This document shows, piece after piece, positions 7,661 through 16,174 of a stretch of DNA of 44,385 nucleotides. A program made the position numbers and the translations under genes. Each line of letters begins with the position of its first letter. Positions within the stretch are counted from its first letter, which is position 1. This stretch comes from Actinoplanes oryzae (lineage in GTDB: Bacteria > Actinomycetota > Actinomycetes > Mycobacteriales > Micromonosporaceae): positions 1-44,385 of the forward strand of contig NZ_JAUQWH010000066.1 in the NCBI RefSeq assembly GCF_030757795.1, given 5' to 3'. A model generated the notes under the pieces. That model searched no databases. It saw nothing but the letters and a program-made list of their open reading frames with translations, and was not told the DNA's origin.

Positions 7661-8526
7661 ACCTGCCACGCGACGTCCCGGTAATAGGCGAAGTACGCGT
7701 CGCCCCAGCTCCCGAAGTACGAAGCGGTCTGCACGGCCGAGCCGTCCGCCTGATAGTTGACGATGAAGGACCCGCCGCTCGCCCCGCCGGACAGCCCGAC
7801 GCAGTTGCGGATCTGCACGCCGCCCGACGGCCCGTCGTACGGCTGCCCCTCGCACCACACGGCGTAGTCCACCGACCCGGGCAGCCCGATGGCGTGCGCG
7901 TAGCCGTTCGTCGCCCAGTTGAACCCGATGCCCGAGCCGCCGACCACGTCCTGCACGTGCGCGTTGGCGTTGCCGCCCCGGTTGAGCACGATGAACGCGT
8001 TGTCGCCGCCCGGCCCGGTGTCGTCGATGCGCCAGCCCGCCGAGCGCCAGGTCCACCATCCGTAGGGCGCGCTGCCCCGGTTGTAGGCCGGGGCGAACCG
8101 GAAGTTCTGGAACACCTTCCCGGTCGCGATGTCGACGACGCAGTGCCGTGCGGTGGCGATGACGTCGCGGTTGTTGGCCGACACCACATTGGCGGTGCAG
8201 ATGAAGTCGCCGACGCCGGGGTTCGTGAAGACGAGCCGCCCGTTGGTGACCCATTCGCTGGCCAGCGTGTGCGGGCCGGCCGGCGGCGTGGCGTGCACGA
8301 AACGAGGCTCGCCCACGGCCGCGGCGCGCGTGGACCTGCCCAGTGCCGGAACGGGCGCCGGGCGCGCGGCATCGAGCCGTTCCGGGGTCCAATAGTGGTC
8401 GACGGCGGTGGCGGACGACCGGTTGACGGCGGTCGCGGTCGTCGCCCCGGCGTGGGCCGTGGCGGGCAGGACAGTGCTGGACGCGGCCACGGCGAGCGCG
8501 GCCAGAACACGCGGAAGTACGCGCAT
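7636..8526 (-). CDS. Secreted trypsin-like serine peptidase
   Basis: 296-aa exported protein. Signal peptide MRVLPRVLAALAVAASSTVLP with probable cleavage after AHA (about residue 26), a propeptide-like segment, then a chymotrypsin-fold domain: catalytic His in VIATARHCV, Asp in GGDNAFIVLN, and Ser in GLSGGASGGSF. Several cysteines (ICTA, RHCV, WCEG, RNCV) suggest disulfides. Resembles the V8/trypsin-like secreted peptidases frequent in actinomycetes; the substrate is unknown. ATG at 8526 has GAGGGAG upstream, inside a potential hairpin. Convergent with, and overlapping, the 337-aa unknown gene by 25 bp. Confidence 0.9.
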   Translation of the reverse strand: MRVLPRVLAALAVAASSTVLPATAHAGATTATAVNRSSATAVDHYWTPERLDAARPAPVPALGRSTRAAAVGEPRFVHATPPAGPHTLASEWVTNGRLVFTNPGVGDFICTANVVSANNRDVIATARHCVVDIATGKVFQNFRFAPAYNRGSAPYGWWTWRSAGWRIDDTGPGGDNAFIVLNRGGNANAHVQDVVGGSGIGFNWATNGYAHAIGLPGSVDYAVWCEGQPYDGPSGGVQIRNCVGLSGGASGGSFIVNYQADGSAVQTASYFGSWGDAYFAYYRDVAWQVYNGAQNA

Positions 8527-8558
8527 GGGGACTCCCTCGGGGGGCGGGGAAAGTCCCC
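8527..8558 (-). promoter_or_regulatory. Inverted repeat enclosing the protease ribosome-binding site
   Basis: On the protease mRNA, GGGGACT (8558-8552) can pair with AGTCCCC (8533-8527), which directly abuts the start codon; the GAGGGAG ribosome site lies in the loop and 3' arm. Seven base pairs with a long C-rich loop: possible translational control, unproven. Confidence 0.35.
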
Positions 8559-8613
8559 TCAGGAAATCATGGGCATCAATATGTAAACAAGACTTAGAAC
8601 ATGGGGGAGGACA

Positions 8614-9432
8614 ATGGCCGGCATGGACATCCGGAGGGCCGACGCGGGCGACGCCGCCGCGGTGGTCGCGTTGCGGTCGGTCGTCTACCCGTACCTGGTG
8701 CGCGGGGTCGAGGCGACGCGGCAGGAGCTGACCGGGGCCGAGTGGGTCGCCGAGGCCGGCGGACGGGTGGTCGGCTGGGTGGCAGCACGCGGCCGGACCG
8801 TCTCCCTGCTGCACGTGCACCCGGAGCATCGCGGCCGGGGGCTCGGCAGCGCCCTGCTCGACGTCGCCCTCGCCCACGTGGAGGAGCCGGCGCGCGCGTT
8901 CGCCACGGCGCCGGCGCTCGACTTCGCGCGGCGGCACGGGTTCCGGCCCAGCCGGCCGGTGCGCTACTCGGCGCTCGATCTCGCCGCCTTCCCCCGCGTG
9001 CCGAGCGATTTCGCGCGGCTGCGCGAGGTCGATCCCGCCGACCTGCACCGCACCTACACCGAGGCGACCGCGGACGAGCCCGGGGACGTGCCCGCGCTGC
9101 CGGTGCCGTTCGAGCGGTTCGTGGCGTGGTTCTGGGACAACCCGGACGCCGACCGGGAGGCCGGCAGCGTGGCGTACGCCGACGGGCGCCCCGTGGCGTT
9201 CTCGCTGGTGCTGCGGGACGGGGACAGGGTGTGGTCGGACATGACGGCGACGCTGCCGGCCTACCGGGGGCGCGGTCTCGCGTACGCGGTCAAGCGGGCG
9301 GCCCTGAGCCGGGTGCGCGGGCGCACGGCCTTCACGTCGAACGACGAGGCGAACAAGCCGATGCTGGCGATCAACACGCGGCTCGGCTACCGCGCGGTCG
9401 CGGCCCAGTGGAGTTGTGTGCGGGCGGTCTGA
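8614..9432 (+). CDS. Tandem GNAT-domain N-acetyltransferase
   Basis: 272 aa with two GNAT folds. The first (residues 1 to about 115) has the acetyl-CoA loop VHPEHRGRGLGSALL. The second (about 120-272) has the loop TLPAYRGRGLAYAVK, then the NDEANKPMLAINTRLGYR segment typical of the C-terminal strand of these enzymes. Both pyrophosphate loops (RGRGLG, RGRGLA) look intact. Similar to mycothiol-synthase-like double GNATs but shorter than MshD, so I leave the substrate open. A strong GGGGGAGG precedes the ATG. It starts 87 bp from the divergent protease gene. Confidence 0.88.
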   Translation: MAGMDIRRADAGDAAAVVALRSVVYPYLVRGVEATRQELTGAEWVAEAGGRVVGWVAARGRTVSLLHVHPEHRGRGLGSALLDVALAHVEEPARAFATAPALDFARRHGFRPSRPVRYSALDLAAFPRVPSDFARLREVDPADLHRTYTEATADEPGDVPALPVPFERFVAWFWDNPDADREAGSVAYADGRPVAFSLVLRDGDRVWSDMTATLPAYRGRGLAYAVKRAALSRVRGRTAFTSNDEANKPMLAINTRLGYRAVAAQWSCVRAV

Positions 9433-9447
9433 GAAGCATGCTGGGGC

Positions 9448-11046
9448 ATGGTGTCCTACAGCTCCGGGACCTCGGACGTGCCCCTGCTCGGCGAGACCAT
9501 CGGCGCCAACCTCGACCGCGCTGTCGCGGCGCACGGCGACCGGGAGGCGCTCGTCGACGTCGCGGCGGGGCGCCGCTGGACGTACACGGAATTCGGCGCC
9601 GCCGTGGACGACGCCGCCCGCGGCCTGCTCGCGCGCGGCATCGTCAAGGGGGACCGGGTCGGGATCTGGGCGCCCAACCGCGCCGAGTGGGTGATCGTCC
9701 AGTACGCGACCGCGAAGATCGGCGCGATCCTGGTCACCGTCAACCCCGCCTACCGGACGCACGAGCTCGACTACGTCGTCCGCCAGGCCGGGCTGAGCCT
9801 GCTGGTCAGCGCGCCCGCGTTCAAGAGCAGCGACTACCGGGCGATGATCGACTCGATCGGCTTCCGGGACACGGTCTACCTCGACACGGACGACTGGCCC
9901 GAGCTGCTCGCCTCCGGCGCGGGCCGCAGCCTCGACGTGCCGCTGGCCTTCGACGACCCGATCAACATCCAGTACACGTCGGGCACCACGGGCTTTCCCA
10001 AGGGCGCGACCCTCTCGCACCACAACATCCTCAACAACGGCTACTTCGTCGGCGAGCTGGTCGGCTACACGCACCAGGACCGCATCTGCATCCCCGTGCC
10101 GCTCTACCACTGCTTCGGCATGGTCATGGGCAACCTGGCCGCCACCTCGCACGGCGCGACGATGGTGCTCCCGGCGCCGGGCTTCGACCCCGCCGCCACG
10201 CTGCGGGCCGTCGAAGAGGAGCGCTGCACCTCCCTGTACGGCGTCCCCACCATGTTCATCGCGGAGCTCGCGCTGTCCGGCTACGACCTGACCAGCCTGC
10301 GTACGGGCATCATGGCCGGCTCCCCGTGCCCGGTCGAGGTGATGAAGCGCGTCGTCAGCGAGATGTCCATGGCCGAGGTCGCCATCTGCTACGGCATGAC
10401 CGAGACGTCGCCCGTCTCCCTGATGACCCGCCGCGACGACGGCCTCGCCCGCCGCACCGAGACGGTCGGCCGGGTCATGCCGCATCTGGAGTCCAAGGTC
10501 GTCGACCCCGCCACCGGCCGGACCGTCCCGCCGGGCGAGCCGGGCGAGCTGTGCACCCGCGGCTACTCCGTCATGCTCGGTTACTGGGACCAGCCGGACG
10601 CCACCGCCGAGGCGATCGACGCCGCCCGCTGGATGCACACCGGCGACCTGGCCACGATGGACGCCGACGGCTACGTCGCCATCGTCGGCCGCATCAAGGA
10701 TCTGGTCATCCGCGGCGGCGAGTACGTCTATCCGCGCGAGGTCGAGGAATTCCTCCACACCCACCCGGGCGTGGCCGACGTCCAGGTCGTCGGCGTCCCC
10801 GACGAGAAGTTCGGCGAGGAGCTGATGGCCTGGCTGATCCTCCACCCGGACGCCCCGCCCCTGACCGCCGACGACATCCGCGACTTCTGCCGGGGCAAGC
10901 TGGCCCACTACAAGATCCCCCGGTACGTCCACCTCGTCGACGCCTTCCCGATGACCGTCACCGGCAAGGTCCGCAAGGTCGAGATGCGCGAGCGGGCCAT
11001 CGACATCCTCGGCCTCCAGGCCGCCGCGGCCATCCGCACCGCCTGA
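9448..11046 (+). CDS. AMP-binding acyl-CoA synthetase
   Basis: 532 aa, ANL superfamily. The P-loop is YTSGTTGFPKGATLSH, A5 is YGMTETSP, A7 HTGDLATMDADGY, A8 GRIKDLVIRGGEYVYPREVEE, and the catalytic Lys lies in the final TVTGKVRKVEMR. The overall sequence (VPLYHCFGMVMGN, GVPTMFIAEL) is closest to medium/long-chain fatty-acyl-CoA ligases of the FadD/AcsA type. In the A8 hinge most relatives read GENxYP; here it is GEYVYP. It follows the GNAT gene by 15 bp and is probably co-transcribed with it. The exact acid substrate cannot be deduced. Confidence 0.92.
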   Translation: MVSYSSGTSDVPLLGETIGANLDRAVAAHGDREALVDVAAGRRWTYTEFGAAVDDAARGLLARGIVKGDRVGIWAPNRAEWVIVQYATAKIGAILVTVNPAYRTHELDYVVRQAGLSLLVSAPAFKSSDYRAMIDSIGFRDTVYLDTDDWPELLASGAGRSLDVPLAFDDPINIQYTSGTTGFPKGATLSHHNILNNGYFVGELVGYTHQDRICIPVPLYHCFGMVMGNLAATSHGATMVLPAPGFDPAATLRAVEEERCTSLYGVPTMFIAELALSGYDLTSLRTGIMAGSPCPVEVMKRVVSEMSMAEVAICYGMTETSPVSLMTRRDDGLARRTETVGRVMPHLESKVVDPATGRTVPPGEPGELCTRGYSVMLGYWDQPDATAEAIDAARWMHTGDLATMDADGYVAIVGRIKDLVIRGGEYVYPREVEEFLHTHPGVADVQVVGVPDEKFGEELMAWLILHPDAPPLTADDIRDFCRGKLAHYKIPRYVHLVDAFPMTVTGKVRKVEMRERAIDILGLQAAAAIRTA

Positions 11047-11107
11047 CCCCGCCACGCCCGCGGCTCCGGGCGCGTGGTGCCGTCCGTGCACGTCCATCCG
11101 GCGGAGG

Positions 11108-11392
11108 TCAGCGGCGGGCGGCGGTTCCCAGGTCGAGCTCGAGGTCGATGTCGTGGGGGCGGCGGGCGGTGACGCGGGCGGCGGCTCGGCGCCAGGGGCT
11201 GACGCCGAGCCAGTACCCGCGGGGGGAGCTGGAGATCACGGTGCGGAAGCGGTGGCCGTTGACCGTGGCGACCACGCGGGGGTGGCCGCCGCCCAGCTGG
11301 GTCACGACGTCGTCGGGCACGTCGAAGCCGGAGCTGTCGCCGGAGCGCCGCAACTCGGCGCGGAAGCGCGTGCCTGCCGCGAAGGGGTGCAT
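11108..11392 (-). CDS. DUF1905-type protein
   Basis: 94-aa protein with the compact beta-barrel pattern of DUF1905: FRAELRRSG, FDVPDDVVTQLGGG, VVATVNGHRFRTVISSSPRGYWLGVS, then a charged tail. Function of the family is unknown. ATG at 11392 places the start directly before the domain; a GTG at 11422 would add ten residues and is possible. It converges on the acyl-CoA synthetase gene with 61 bp between, which contains a weak bulged hairpin (CCACGCCCG at 11052 with CGGGCGCGTGG at 11067). Confidence 0.7.
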   Translation of the reverse strand: MHPFAAGTRFRAELRRSGDSSGFDVPDDVVTQLGGGHPRVVATVNGHRFRTVISSSPRGYWLGVSPWRRAAARVTARRPHDIDLELDLGTAARR

Positions 11393-11515
11393 GATCGGAT
11401 CATCGCGAACCCCCGGCCCCACGGGCAGACCCTGACCTGCCGCAGAGGCGTCATGGCGCTAAGTGGACAGTCACTGCGCGCCGCATACGCTCCATCGAAG
11501 CATGGAAATTTGTTA

Positions 11516-11544
11516 TTGACCAGGCCTTGAATCGGTCGTAATTT
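11516..11544 (+). promoter_or_regulatory. Promoter of the SIS isomerase gene
   Basis: TTGACC (11516-11521), 17-bp spacer, TAATTT (11539-11544) within an unusually A/T-rich patch (11505-11560). It leaves a 5' leader of only about a dozen bases before ATG 11564. Confidence 0.6.
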
Positions 11545-11563
11545 TCATCGGCAGGACAGTTCG

Positions 11564-12334
11564 ATGAAAAGGATGACCATCGATATGACGATCTCCAGCG
11601 CCGCCTACGTCGCGGCGATCCGGGACGCGATCGAGCGCGTCGGCACCACGCAGGGCGACGGGATCGGCCGCGCCGCCGACCTGATCACCGCGACGCTGCG
11701 GGCCGGCGGGGTGGTGCAGGCGTTCGGGTGCGGGCACTCCGAGGCCCTCGCCATGGAGCTCGCCGGGCGCGCCGGCGGCCTCGTCCCCACGAACAAGATC
11801 GCGCTGCGCGACATCGTCCTCTTCGGCGGGGAGCCGGTCGCCGTCCTGTCCGACCCCGAGCTCGAGCGCACCCCGGCCGTCGCCCACCGCCTGTACGAGC
11901 TCGCCCCGGTCAAGCCCGACGACGCCTTCGTGATCGCCAGCAACTCCGGGGTCAACGGGGCCGTGGTCGAGCTGGCGCAGCTCGTCAAGCAGCGGGGGCA
12001 CGCCCTGATCGCGATCACCTCGCTGGCCCACTCGTCGCGGGTGGAGCCCCGGCACGCCAGCGGCCGGAAGCTCGGCGACCTCGCCGACGTCGTCCTCGAC
12101 AACGGCGCCCCCTACGGCGACGCGACCCTCGACTACGGCACCGGTGCCGTGGGTGCGGTCTCCTCGATCACCGCCGCCCTGCTCGCCCAGCAGATCGTGG
12201 CCGAGGTGGTGGCGCGGCTGCTCGCCGCCGGGGAGACGCCGCCCGTCTACCTGTCCGACAACGTGCCGGGCGGACGGGAGCACAACAAGGAGCTCGAGGC
12301 CAGGTACGCCGGGCGGATCCGGCGGCTGGCCTGA
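11564..12334 (+). CDS. SIS-domain sugar phosphate isomerase/binding protein (UPF0309-like)
   Basis: 256 aa. The SIS fold is recognisable from GGVVQAFGCGHSEALAMELAGRAGG, the sugar-phosphate loop DAFVIASNSGVNGAVVELA, and ALIAITSLAHSS, followed by the C-terminal NVPGGREHNKELEARY. This corresponds to the sugar isomerase domain proteins annotated UPF0309, related to phosphosugar isomerases such as GmhA. Likely cytoplasmic, acting on an amino- or deoxy-sugar phosphate. ATG 11564 has GGAC upstream; an ATG at 11585 with AGGA is an alternative. The glycosidase that follows after 32 bp may release the sugar this enzyme handles. Confidence 0.85.
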   Translation: MKRMTIDMTISSAAYVAAIRDAIERVGTTQGDGIGRAADLITATLRAGGVVQAFGCGHSEALAMELAGRAGGLVPTNKIALRDIVLFGGEPVAVLSDPELERTPAVAHRLYELAPVKPDDAFVIASNSGVNGAVVELAQLVKQRGHALIAITSLAHSSRVEPRHASGRKLGDLADVVLDNGAPYGDATLDYGTGAVGAVSSITAALLAQQIVAEVVARLLAAGETPPVYLSDNVPGGREHNKELEARYAGRIRRLA

Positions 12335-12366
12335 GGAAGCAGTTCTCTCCCCCCATTGGAGGACTC

Positions 12367-13530
12367 GTGAAACCATCCCTCGCCCTGGCAGGCGCAGCGA
12401 CCCTGCTGGGCACCACCCTCGCCGTCTTCGCCAACTCCCCGGCGGCCCAGGCGGCGGACTGCGGCTACCTGTTCGACGACTTCTCCTACTCGTCGTCGAG
12501 TGATGCCGCCCTCACCTCGCACGGCTGGACGCCCCGCAGCTACCCGGGCGGTCCGGGCGTCGCGGGGGCCACCTGGTCCGCGGCCAGTATCACCTTCCCC
12601 ACGGCGGACGGCCAGAAGGTCATGCAGCTCACCGCCTCCACCGACGGCACCGGCGGCGGGACGAACCACGCCGAGCTCTACAGCACGCAGAAACGGTTCT
12701 TCGAGGGCACGTACGCCAGCCGGGTCCGCTTCACCGACACCCCGGTGAGCGGCGCGGACGGCGACCACATCAACCAGACGTTCTTCACGATCAGCCCGCT
12801 CAACGGCGACCTCGACCCCACGTACAGCGAGCTGGACATCTCCGAGTACCTGCCGAACGGCGGGTGGGGCGAGACGGGCCCGATCAACTACCAGACGACC
12901 TGGTACACGTACCGGAACGAGCCCTGGTACGCCGACAACGTGCACTCCGAGCAGCGCTCGTCCCTGAACGGCTGGCACGACCTGGTCGCCACGGTGGCCA
13001 ACGGGAACGTCACCTACTACATCGACGGCGTGCAGGTCGGCCAGCACGGCGGCAAGTTCTACCCGCGCCAGACCATGACGATCAACTGGAACCTGTGGTT
13101 CATCGACACCGCGGCGCACACGGGCGGGCTTTCGACGTACGTCGAGCAGGTCGACTGGATGTTGTTCGCCAAGAACCAGGCGCTGACCCCGGCGCAGGTC
13201 ACCGCGCGGACGGCCGGATACCGCAGCGCCGGCACGACCTTCTCCGACACGGTCGACTCGACGGGCGGGGGCTGCACGACCAACCCCACCACGCCGCCGC
13301 CGACGAACCCGACCACCCCGCCACCGGCCGGCACCTGCTCCGCCGCGCAGGAATGGGCGTTCGGCACGGTCTACACCAGCGGGCAGACCGTCGTCCACGA
13401 GAAGAGCCGGTACGGCGACCCGAGCGGCCCGCCCTCCGGCGACGGCAAGCACCTCTGGCGCGCCCGCTACTGGACGCAGGGCTCCGAGCCCGGCTGGACC
13501 GAACAGTGGCAGGACCTCGGCAGGTGCTGA
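12367..13530 (+). CDS. Secreted GH16-like glycosidase with C-terminal CBM5/12-like module
   Basis: 387 aa. Signal peptide (VKPSLALAGAATLLGTTLA, cleavage probably after AQA near residue 30). Catalytic domain of about 270 aa with beta-sandwich character and the motif SELDISEYL, matching the GH16 active-site pattern ExDxxE; nearby EGTYASRVRF and a WNLWF strand fit. A Pro/Thr linker (NPTTPPPTNPTTPPP) follows, then a roughly 60-aa module with EWAFGTVYTSGQTV and YWTQGSEPG, like CBM5/12 carbohydrate-binding modules. Probably a laminarinase- or galactanase-like extracellular enzyme; substrate unproven. GTG start with GGAGGA four bases upstream. A perfect terminator follows. Confidence 0.85.
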   Translation: MKPSLALAGAATLLGTTLAVFANSPAAQAADCGYLFDDFSYSSSSDAALTSHGWTPRSYPGGPGVAGATWSAASITFPTADGQKVMQLTASTDGTGGGTNHAELYSTQKRFFEGTYASRVRFTDTPVSGADGDHINQTFFTISPLNGDLDPTYSELDISEYLPNGGWGETGPINYQTTWYTYRNEPWYADNVHSEQRSSLNGWHDLVATVANGNVTYYIDGVQVGQHGGKFYPRQTMTINWNLWFIDTAAHTGGLSTYVEQVDWMLFAKNQALTPAQVTARTAGYRSAGTTFSDTVDSTGGGCTTNPTTPPPTNPTTPPPAGTCSAAQEWAFGTVYTSGQTVVHEKSRYGDPSGPPSGDGKHLWRARYWTQGSEPGWTEQWQDLGRC

Positions 13531-13535
13531 AGCGG

Positions 13536-13568
13536 CCCCGTCTCCACCCCAGGGTGGAGACGGGGTTT
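13536..13568 (+). terminator. Strong intrinsic terminator after the glycosidase gene
   Basis: Perfect 13-bp stem CCCCGTCTCCACC (13536-13548) / GGTGGAGACGGGG (13553-13565), CCAG loop, followed by TTT. Confidence 0.92.
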
Positions 13569-13617
13569 CCATCCGTGCGCCGATCCGCCCGTACGGGAAA
13601 ATCGCGATCGTTGAGTC

Positions 13618-14136
13618 ATGACAGCGACCCAGTACCTCATCAGCGCCGCCATCCTCGTCGTCGGCCTGCTCAGCCTCGGCACCCACGAGTTCAGGTGGTC
13701 CCGGATGCTCCGCCCGCTCGTCATCGTCGGGGTGGTCGCGTCGATCTATCTCAGGACGTTCCCGACGGCGGGCAACGACGTGCGGCTGGAAGCGGCCGGC
13801 GTCGGCCTCGGGGTGCTGCTCGGCGTGATGAGCGGCCTGCTCGTCAGGGTGCGCCGCGACGCCACGACCGGGCGCGTGCTGACCACCGCCGGCGCCGGCT
13901 TCGCCGCGGTGTGGATCGGCGCGGTCGTCTTCCGCACCCTGTTCGCGTACGGCGCCGACCACTGGTTCGCCCGCGGCATCTACGACTTCTCCCGCGCCCA
14001 CCTGATCACCGGCGGCGACGCCTGGACCGCGGCCTTCGTCCTCATGTCGCTCACCATGGTCCTCGTCCGCCTGGCGGTGACCGCCGTGCAGGTCAACCGG
14101 CTCGCCGTCCCGGCACAGGTGAAGATGTCGGTGTGA
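13618..14136 (+). CDS. Multi-pass membrane protein preceding a two-component pair
   Basis: 172 aa with about five hydrophobic helices (YLISAAILVVGLLSLG, MLRPLVIVGVVASIYL, LGVLLGVMSGLLV, GAGFAAVWIGAVVF, AFVLMSLTMVLVRLA). I do not recognise it firmly; its pattern of helices resembles the CcdC/DUF1453 group. The stop overlaps the GTG of the sensor kinase by 4 bp, so it belongs to the same operon and may be a sensory partner or the regulated membrane output. GGTGCTGA-type terminator sequence just upstream isolates the operon from the glycosidase gene. Confidence 0.78.
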   Translation: MTATQYLISAAILVVGLLSLGTHEFRWSRMLRPLVIVGVVASIYLRTFPTAGNDVRLEAAGVGLGVLLGVMSGLLVRVRRDATTGRVLTTAGAGFAAVWIGAVVFRTLFAYGADHWFARGIYDFSRAHLITGGDAWTAAFVLMSLTMVLVRLAVTAVQVNRLAVPAQVKMSV

Positions 14137-15242
14137 ACCCCCGACTCGGACTCCGCTACCTGTCCTGGGCGGCCGCCGCGGTGGTCGCCCTGGACGTCGT
14201 CCTGACCGGGCTGCCCGGCGACCCCGCCGCCCGGGTGGCCGTGCCGGTGGTCGCGGTGCTCGGGCTCACGCTCTGGCTGGTCGCCACGCGGTCGCGCCTC
14301 ACCCGGGCGCTGCCGCTGACGCTGTGCTTCGTGGGCGCCGGGCTGTGCGGGGCGGTGCTCGACCTGGTCCGCTCGGAGGGCACCGGCTACACGCTCGGGT
14401 TCATGGCCGCGGCCGGGCTGGGGCTGCGCGTACCCCGGCGGCACGCGCTGATCGCCGGGGGCTTCGTCATCGTCGCCACCGGGCTGGCCGAAGCGGCCAT
14501 CTCCCAGCAGCCGGTCGGCGCCTTCCTCAACCTGGCGATCGGCGGCGGATTCCTCTTCCTGGCCTCCGCGCTGGCCGGAGCCTCCCGCCGCGCGGCCGAC
14601 TCCGCCTCCGCCCGCCGGGCCGCCGACGCGGAAGCAGCCCGGCTCGCCGAACGCGGCCACATCGCCCGCGAGCTGCACGACGTCCTCGCCCACACCCTCG
14701 CCGGCCTGACCGTGCAGCTCGAGGGCGCCCGCCTCCTGGCCACCAGGACCGGCGCCGACCCCCGCCTGGTCGCCCAGCTCACCGACGCGAGCGCCCTGGC
14801 CCGCGACGGCGTCGCCGGCGCCCGCACCGTCGTCGAAGCCCTGCGCGACGGCCCGCCGCCCGGCCCGGCCCGCATCCCCGACCTGGTCGCCAAGGCCGCC
14901 GGCATCCACGCGACCCTGACGGTGAGCGGCGAGCCCCGGCCGCTGAGCCCGGAGCGGGGGCTGGCGCTCTACCGTACGGTGCAGGAAGCCCTCACCAACA
15001 CGGCCAAGCACGCCGGTCCCGGTGCGCAGGCCCGCGTCGCCCTGACCTGGACGGCCGATACGGTGACGGCGGAGATCACCGACTCCGGTGGCAGCACCCC
15101 GGCCGGGCTGCCGTCGGGCGGCCACGGCCTGACCGGGCTCGCCGAGCGGGCCGCCCTCGCCGGGGGCAAGCTCGACGCCGGCCCGTCCGGGGACGGCTGG
15201 CTCGTCCGCCTGTCCCTCCCCCTCGCCCTGGAGACCGCATGA
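14133..15242 (+). CDS. Sensor histidine kinase, NarL/DesK type (HisKA_3)
   Basis: 369 aa. N-terminal half holds about five to six membrane helices with little extracellular sequence, as in intramembrane-sensing kinases. The dimerisation/phosphoacceptor box is ERGHIARELHDVLAHTLAG, with the phosphorylated His in ELHD. The HATPase domain shows the N box YRTVQEALTNTAKHA, G1 ITDSGGSTPAG, and G2 GGHGLTGLAERAALAGG. GTG start overlaps the membrane protein stop; its own stop overlaps the regulator start (ATGA), so the three genes form one unit. Confidence 0.93.
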   Translation: MNPRLGLRYLSWAAAAVVALDVVLTGLPGDPAARVAVPVVAVLGLTLWLVATRSRLTRALPLTLCFVGAGLCGAVLDLVRSEGTGYTLGFMAAAGLGLRVPRRHALIAGGFVIVATGLAEAAISQQPVGAFLNLAIGGGFLFLASALAGASRRAADSASARRAADAEAARLAERGHIARELHDVLAHTLAGLTVQLEGARLLATRTGADPRLVAQLTDASALARDGVAGARTVVEALRDGPPPGPARIPDLVAKAAGIHATLTVSGEPRPLSPERGLALYRTVQEALTNTAKHAGPGAQARVALTWTADTVTAEITDSGGSTPAGLPSGGHGLTGLAERAALAGGKLDAGPSGDGWLVRLSLPLALETA

Positions 15243-15886
15243 CCGTCACCGTGCTGATCGCCGACGACCAGAAGGTCGTCCGCGACGGCCTGGCCATGAT
15301 GCTCGGCCTCCTCGACGACATCACGGTCGCCGGCACCGCGACGGACGGCGCCGACGCGCTCCGCCAGGCCGCCGGCGCCGACCCGGACGTCATCCTCATG
15401 GACCTCAACATGCCCGTCATGGACGGCGTCGAGGCCACCCGCCGGCTCACCGCGTCGGGCGCCCGGGCCCGCGTGGTCGTCCTCACCACCTACGCCGACG
15501 ACGACTCCGTCTTCCGCGCCCTGCACGCCGGCGCCCGCGGCTACCTCACCAAGGACGCGGGCGCCGAGGAGATCCGCGAAGCCCTCCTCACCGTCGCCGC
15601 CGGCGAGGCCCAGCTCGACCCCACGGTCCAGCGCCGCCTCCTCGACACCCTCGCCGCGGGCGCCCGCCTGGCCGTCGCCCCCGCCGCCGCGGACTCCCTC
15701 ACCCAGCGCGAGGAGGACGTGCTGCGCGAGATCGCCGCCGGCCACACCAACCAGGAAATCGCCGCCCGCCTCCACGTCTCCGAAGCCACCGTCAAGACCC
15801 ACATCAACCACCTCCTCGCCAAAACCGCCTGCCGCGACCGCGCCGCCCTGGTCGCCTACGCCTTCCGCACCGGCCGCGCCCACTAG
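15239..15886 (+). CDS. Response regulator, NarL/LuxR family
   Basis: 215 aa, cognate of the preceding kinase. Receiver domain with acidic pair DD (LIADDQ), phosphoacceptor Asp in VILMDLNMPVMDG, Thr in VVLTTY, and Lys in YLTKDAG. The C-terminal LuxR-type HTH reads LTQREEDVLREIAAGHTNQ and continues LHVSEATVKTHINHLLAK. Start overlaps the kinase stop. No obvious target operator is identified; the upstream membrane protein may be under its control. Confidence 0.95.
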   Translation: MTVTVLIADDQKVVRDGLAMMLGLLDDITVAGTATDGADALRQAAGADPDVILMDLNMPVMDGVEATRRLTASGARARVVVLTTYADDDSVFRALHAGARGYLTKDAGAEEIREALLTVAAGEAQLDPTVQRRLLDTLAAGARLAVAPAAADSLTQREEDVLREIAAGHTNQEIAARLHVSEATVKTHINHLLAKTACRDRAALVAYAFRTGRAH

Positions 15887-16115
15887 GCACCGGCAGCCCG
15901 GTCCCCGCGGCGTCTGCCTTCTGCGCGAGGGCGATATGCGGTGGCTGACGAGCCGGCACTCAGCAGCGACGCCAGCCGTCTCGCCGCGCGCGGGTCACGG
16001 CCGAAGAGGGCCAGCAGGCCGTGGCGAGCGCCCACTTCGGTATCGCCTCGCTGCCGGCGCGGACGGCGCCTCCGCCGAGCAGGGCAGATACCGCGCGCGA
16101 GTCCTGGGTGGCTGA

Positions 16116-16132
16116 ACTTGACGTAGTACCGG
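16116..16132 (+). promoter_or_regulatory. ACTTGACG box upstream of the SDR gene
   Basis: ACTTGACGTAGTACCGG, sharing 14 identical bases with a box at 40928-40915 on the minus strand. It lies 43 bp before the SDR start. The surrounding 288 bp (15887-16174) holds no gene I can support. Unlike the other boxes it has no second TTGAC 55 bp downstream. Confidence 0.4.
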
Positions 16133-16174
16133 CGGTCGTTGGCGGGACTGCCGGGTGGTGCCGAGCATGGACGG

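Noticed and set aside
7636..11097. Minus-strand 1153-codon frame extending the protease upstream
   Set aside because: Only the last 296 codons are protein-like; the rest is antisense to the GNAT and acyl-CoA synthetase genes. The signal peptide fixes the start at 8526.
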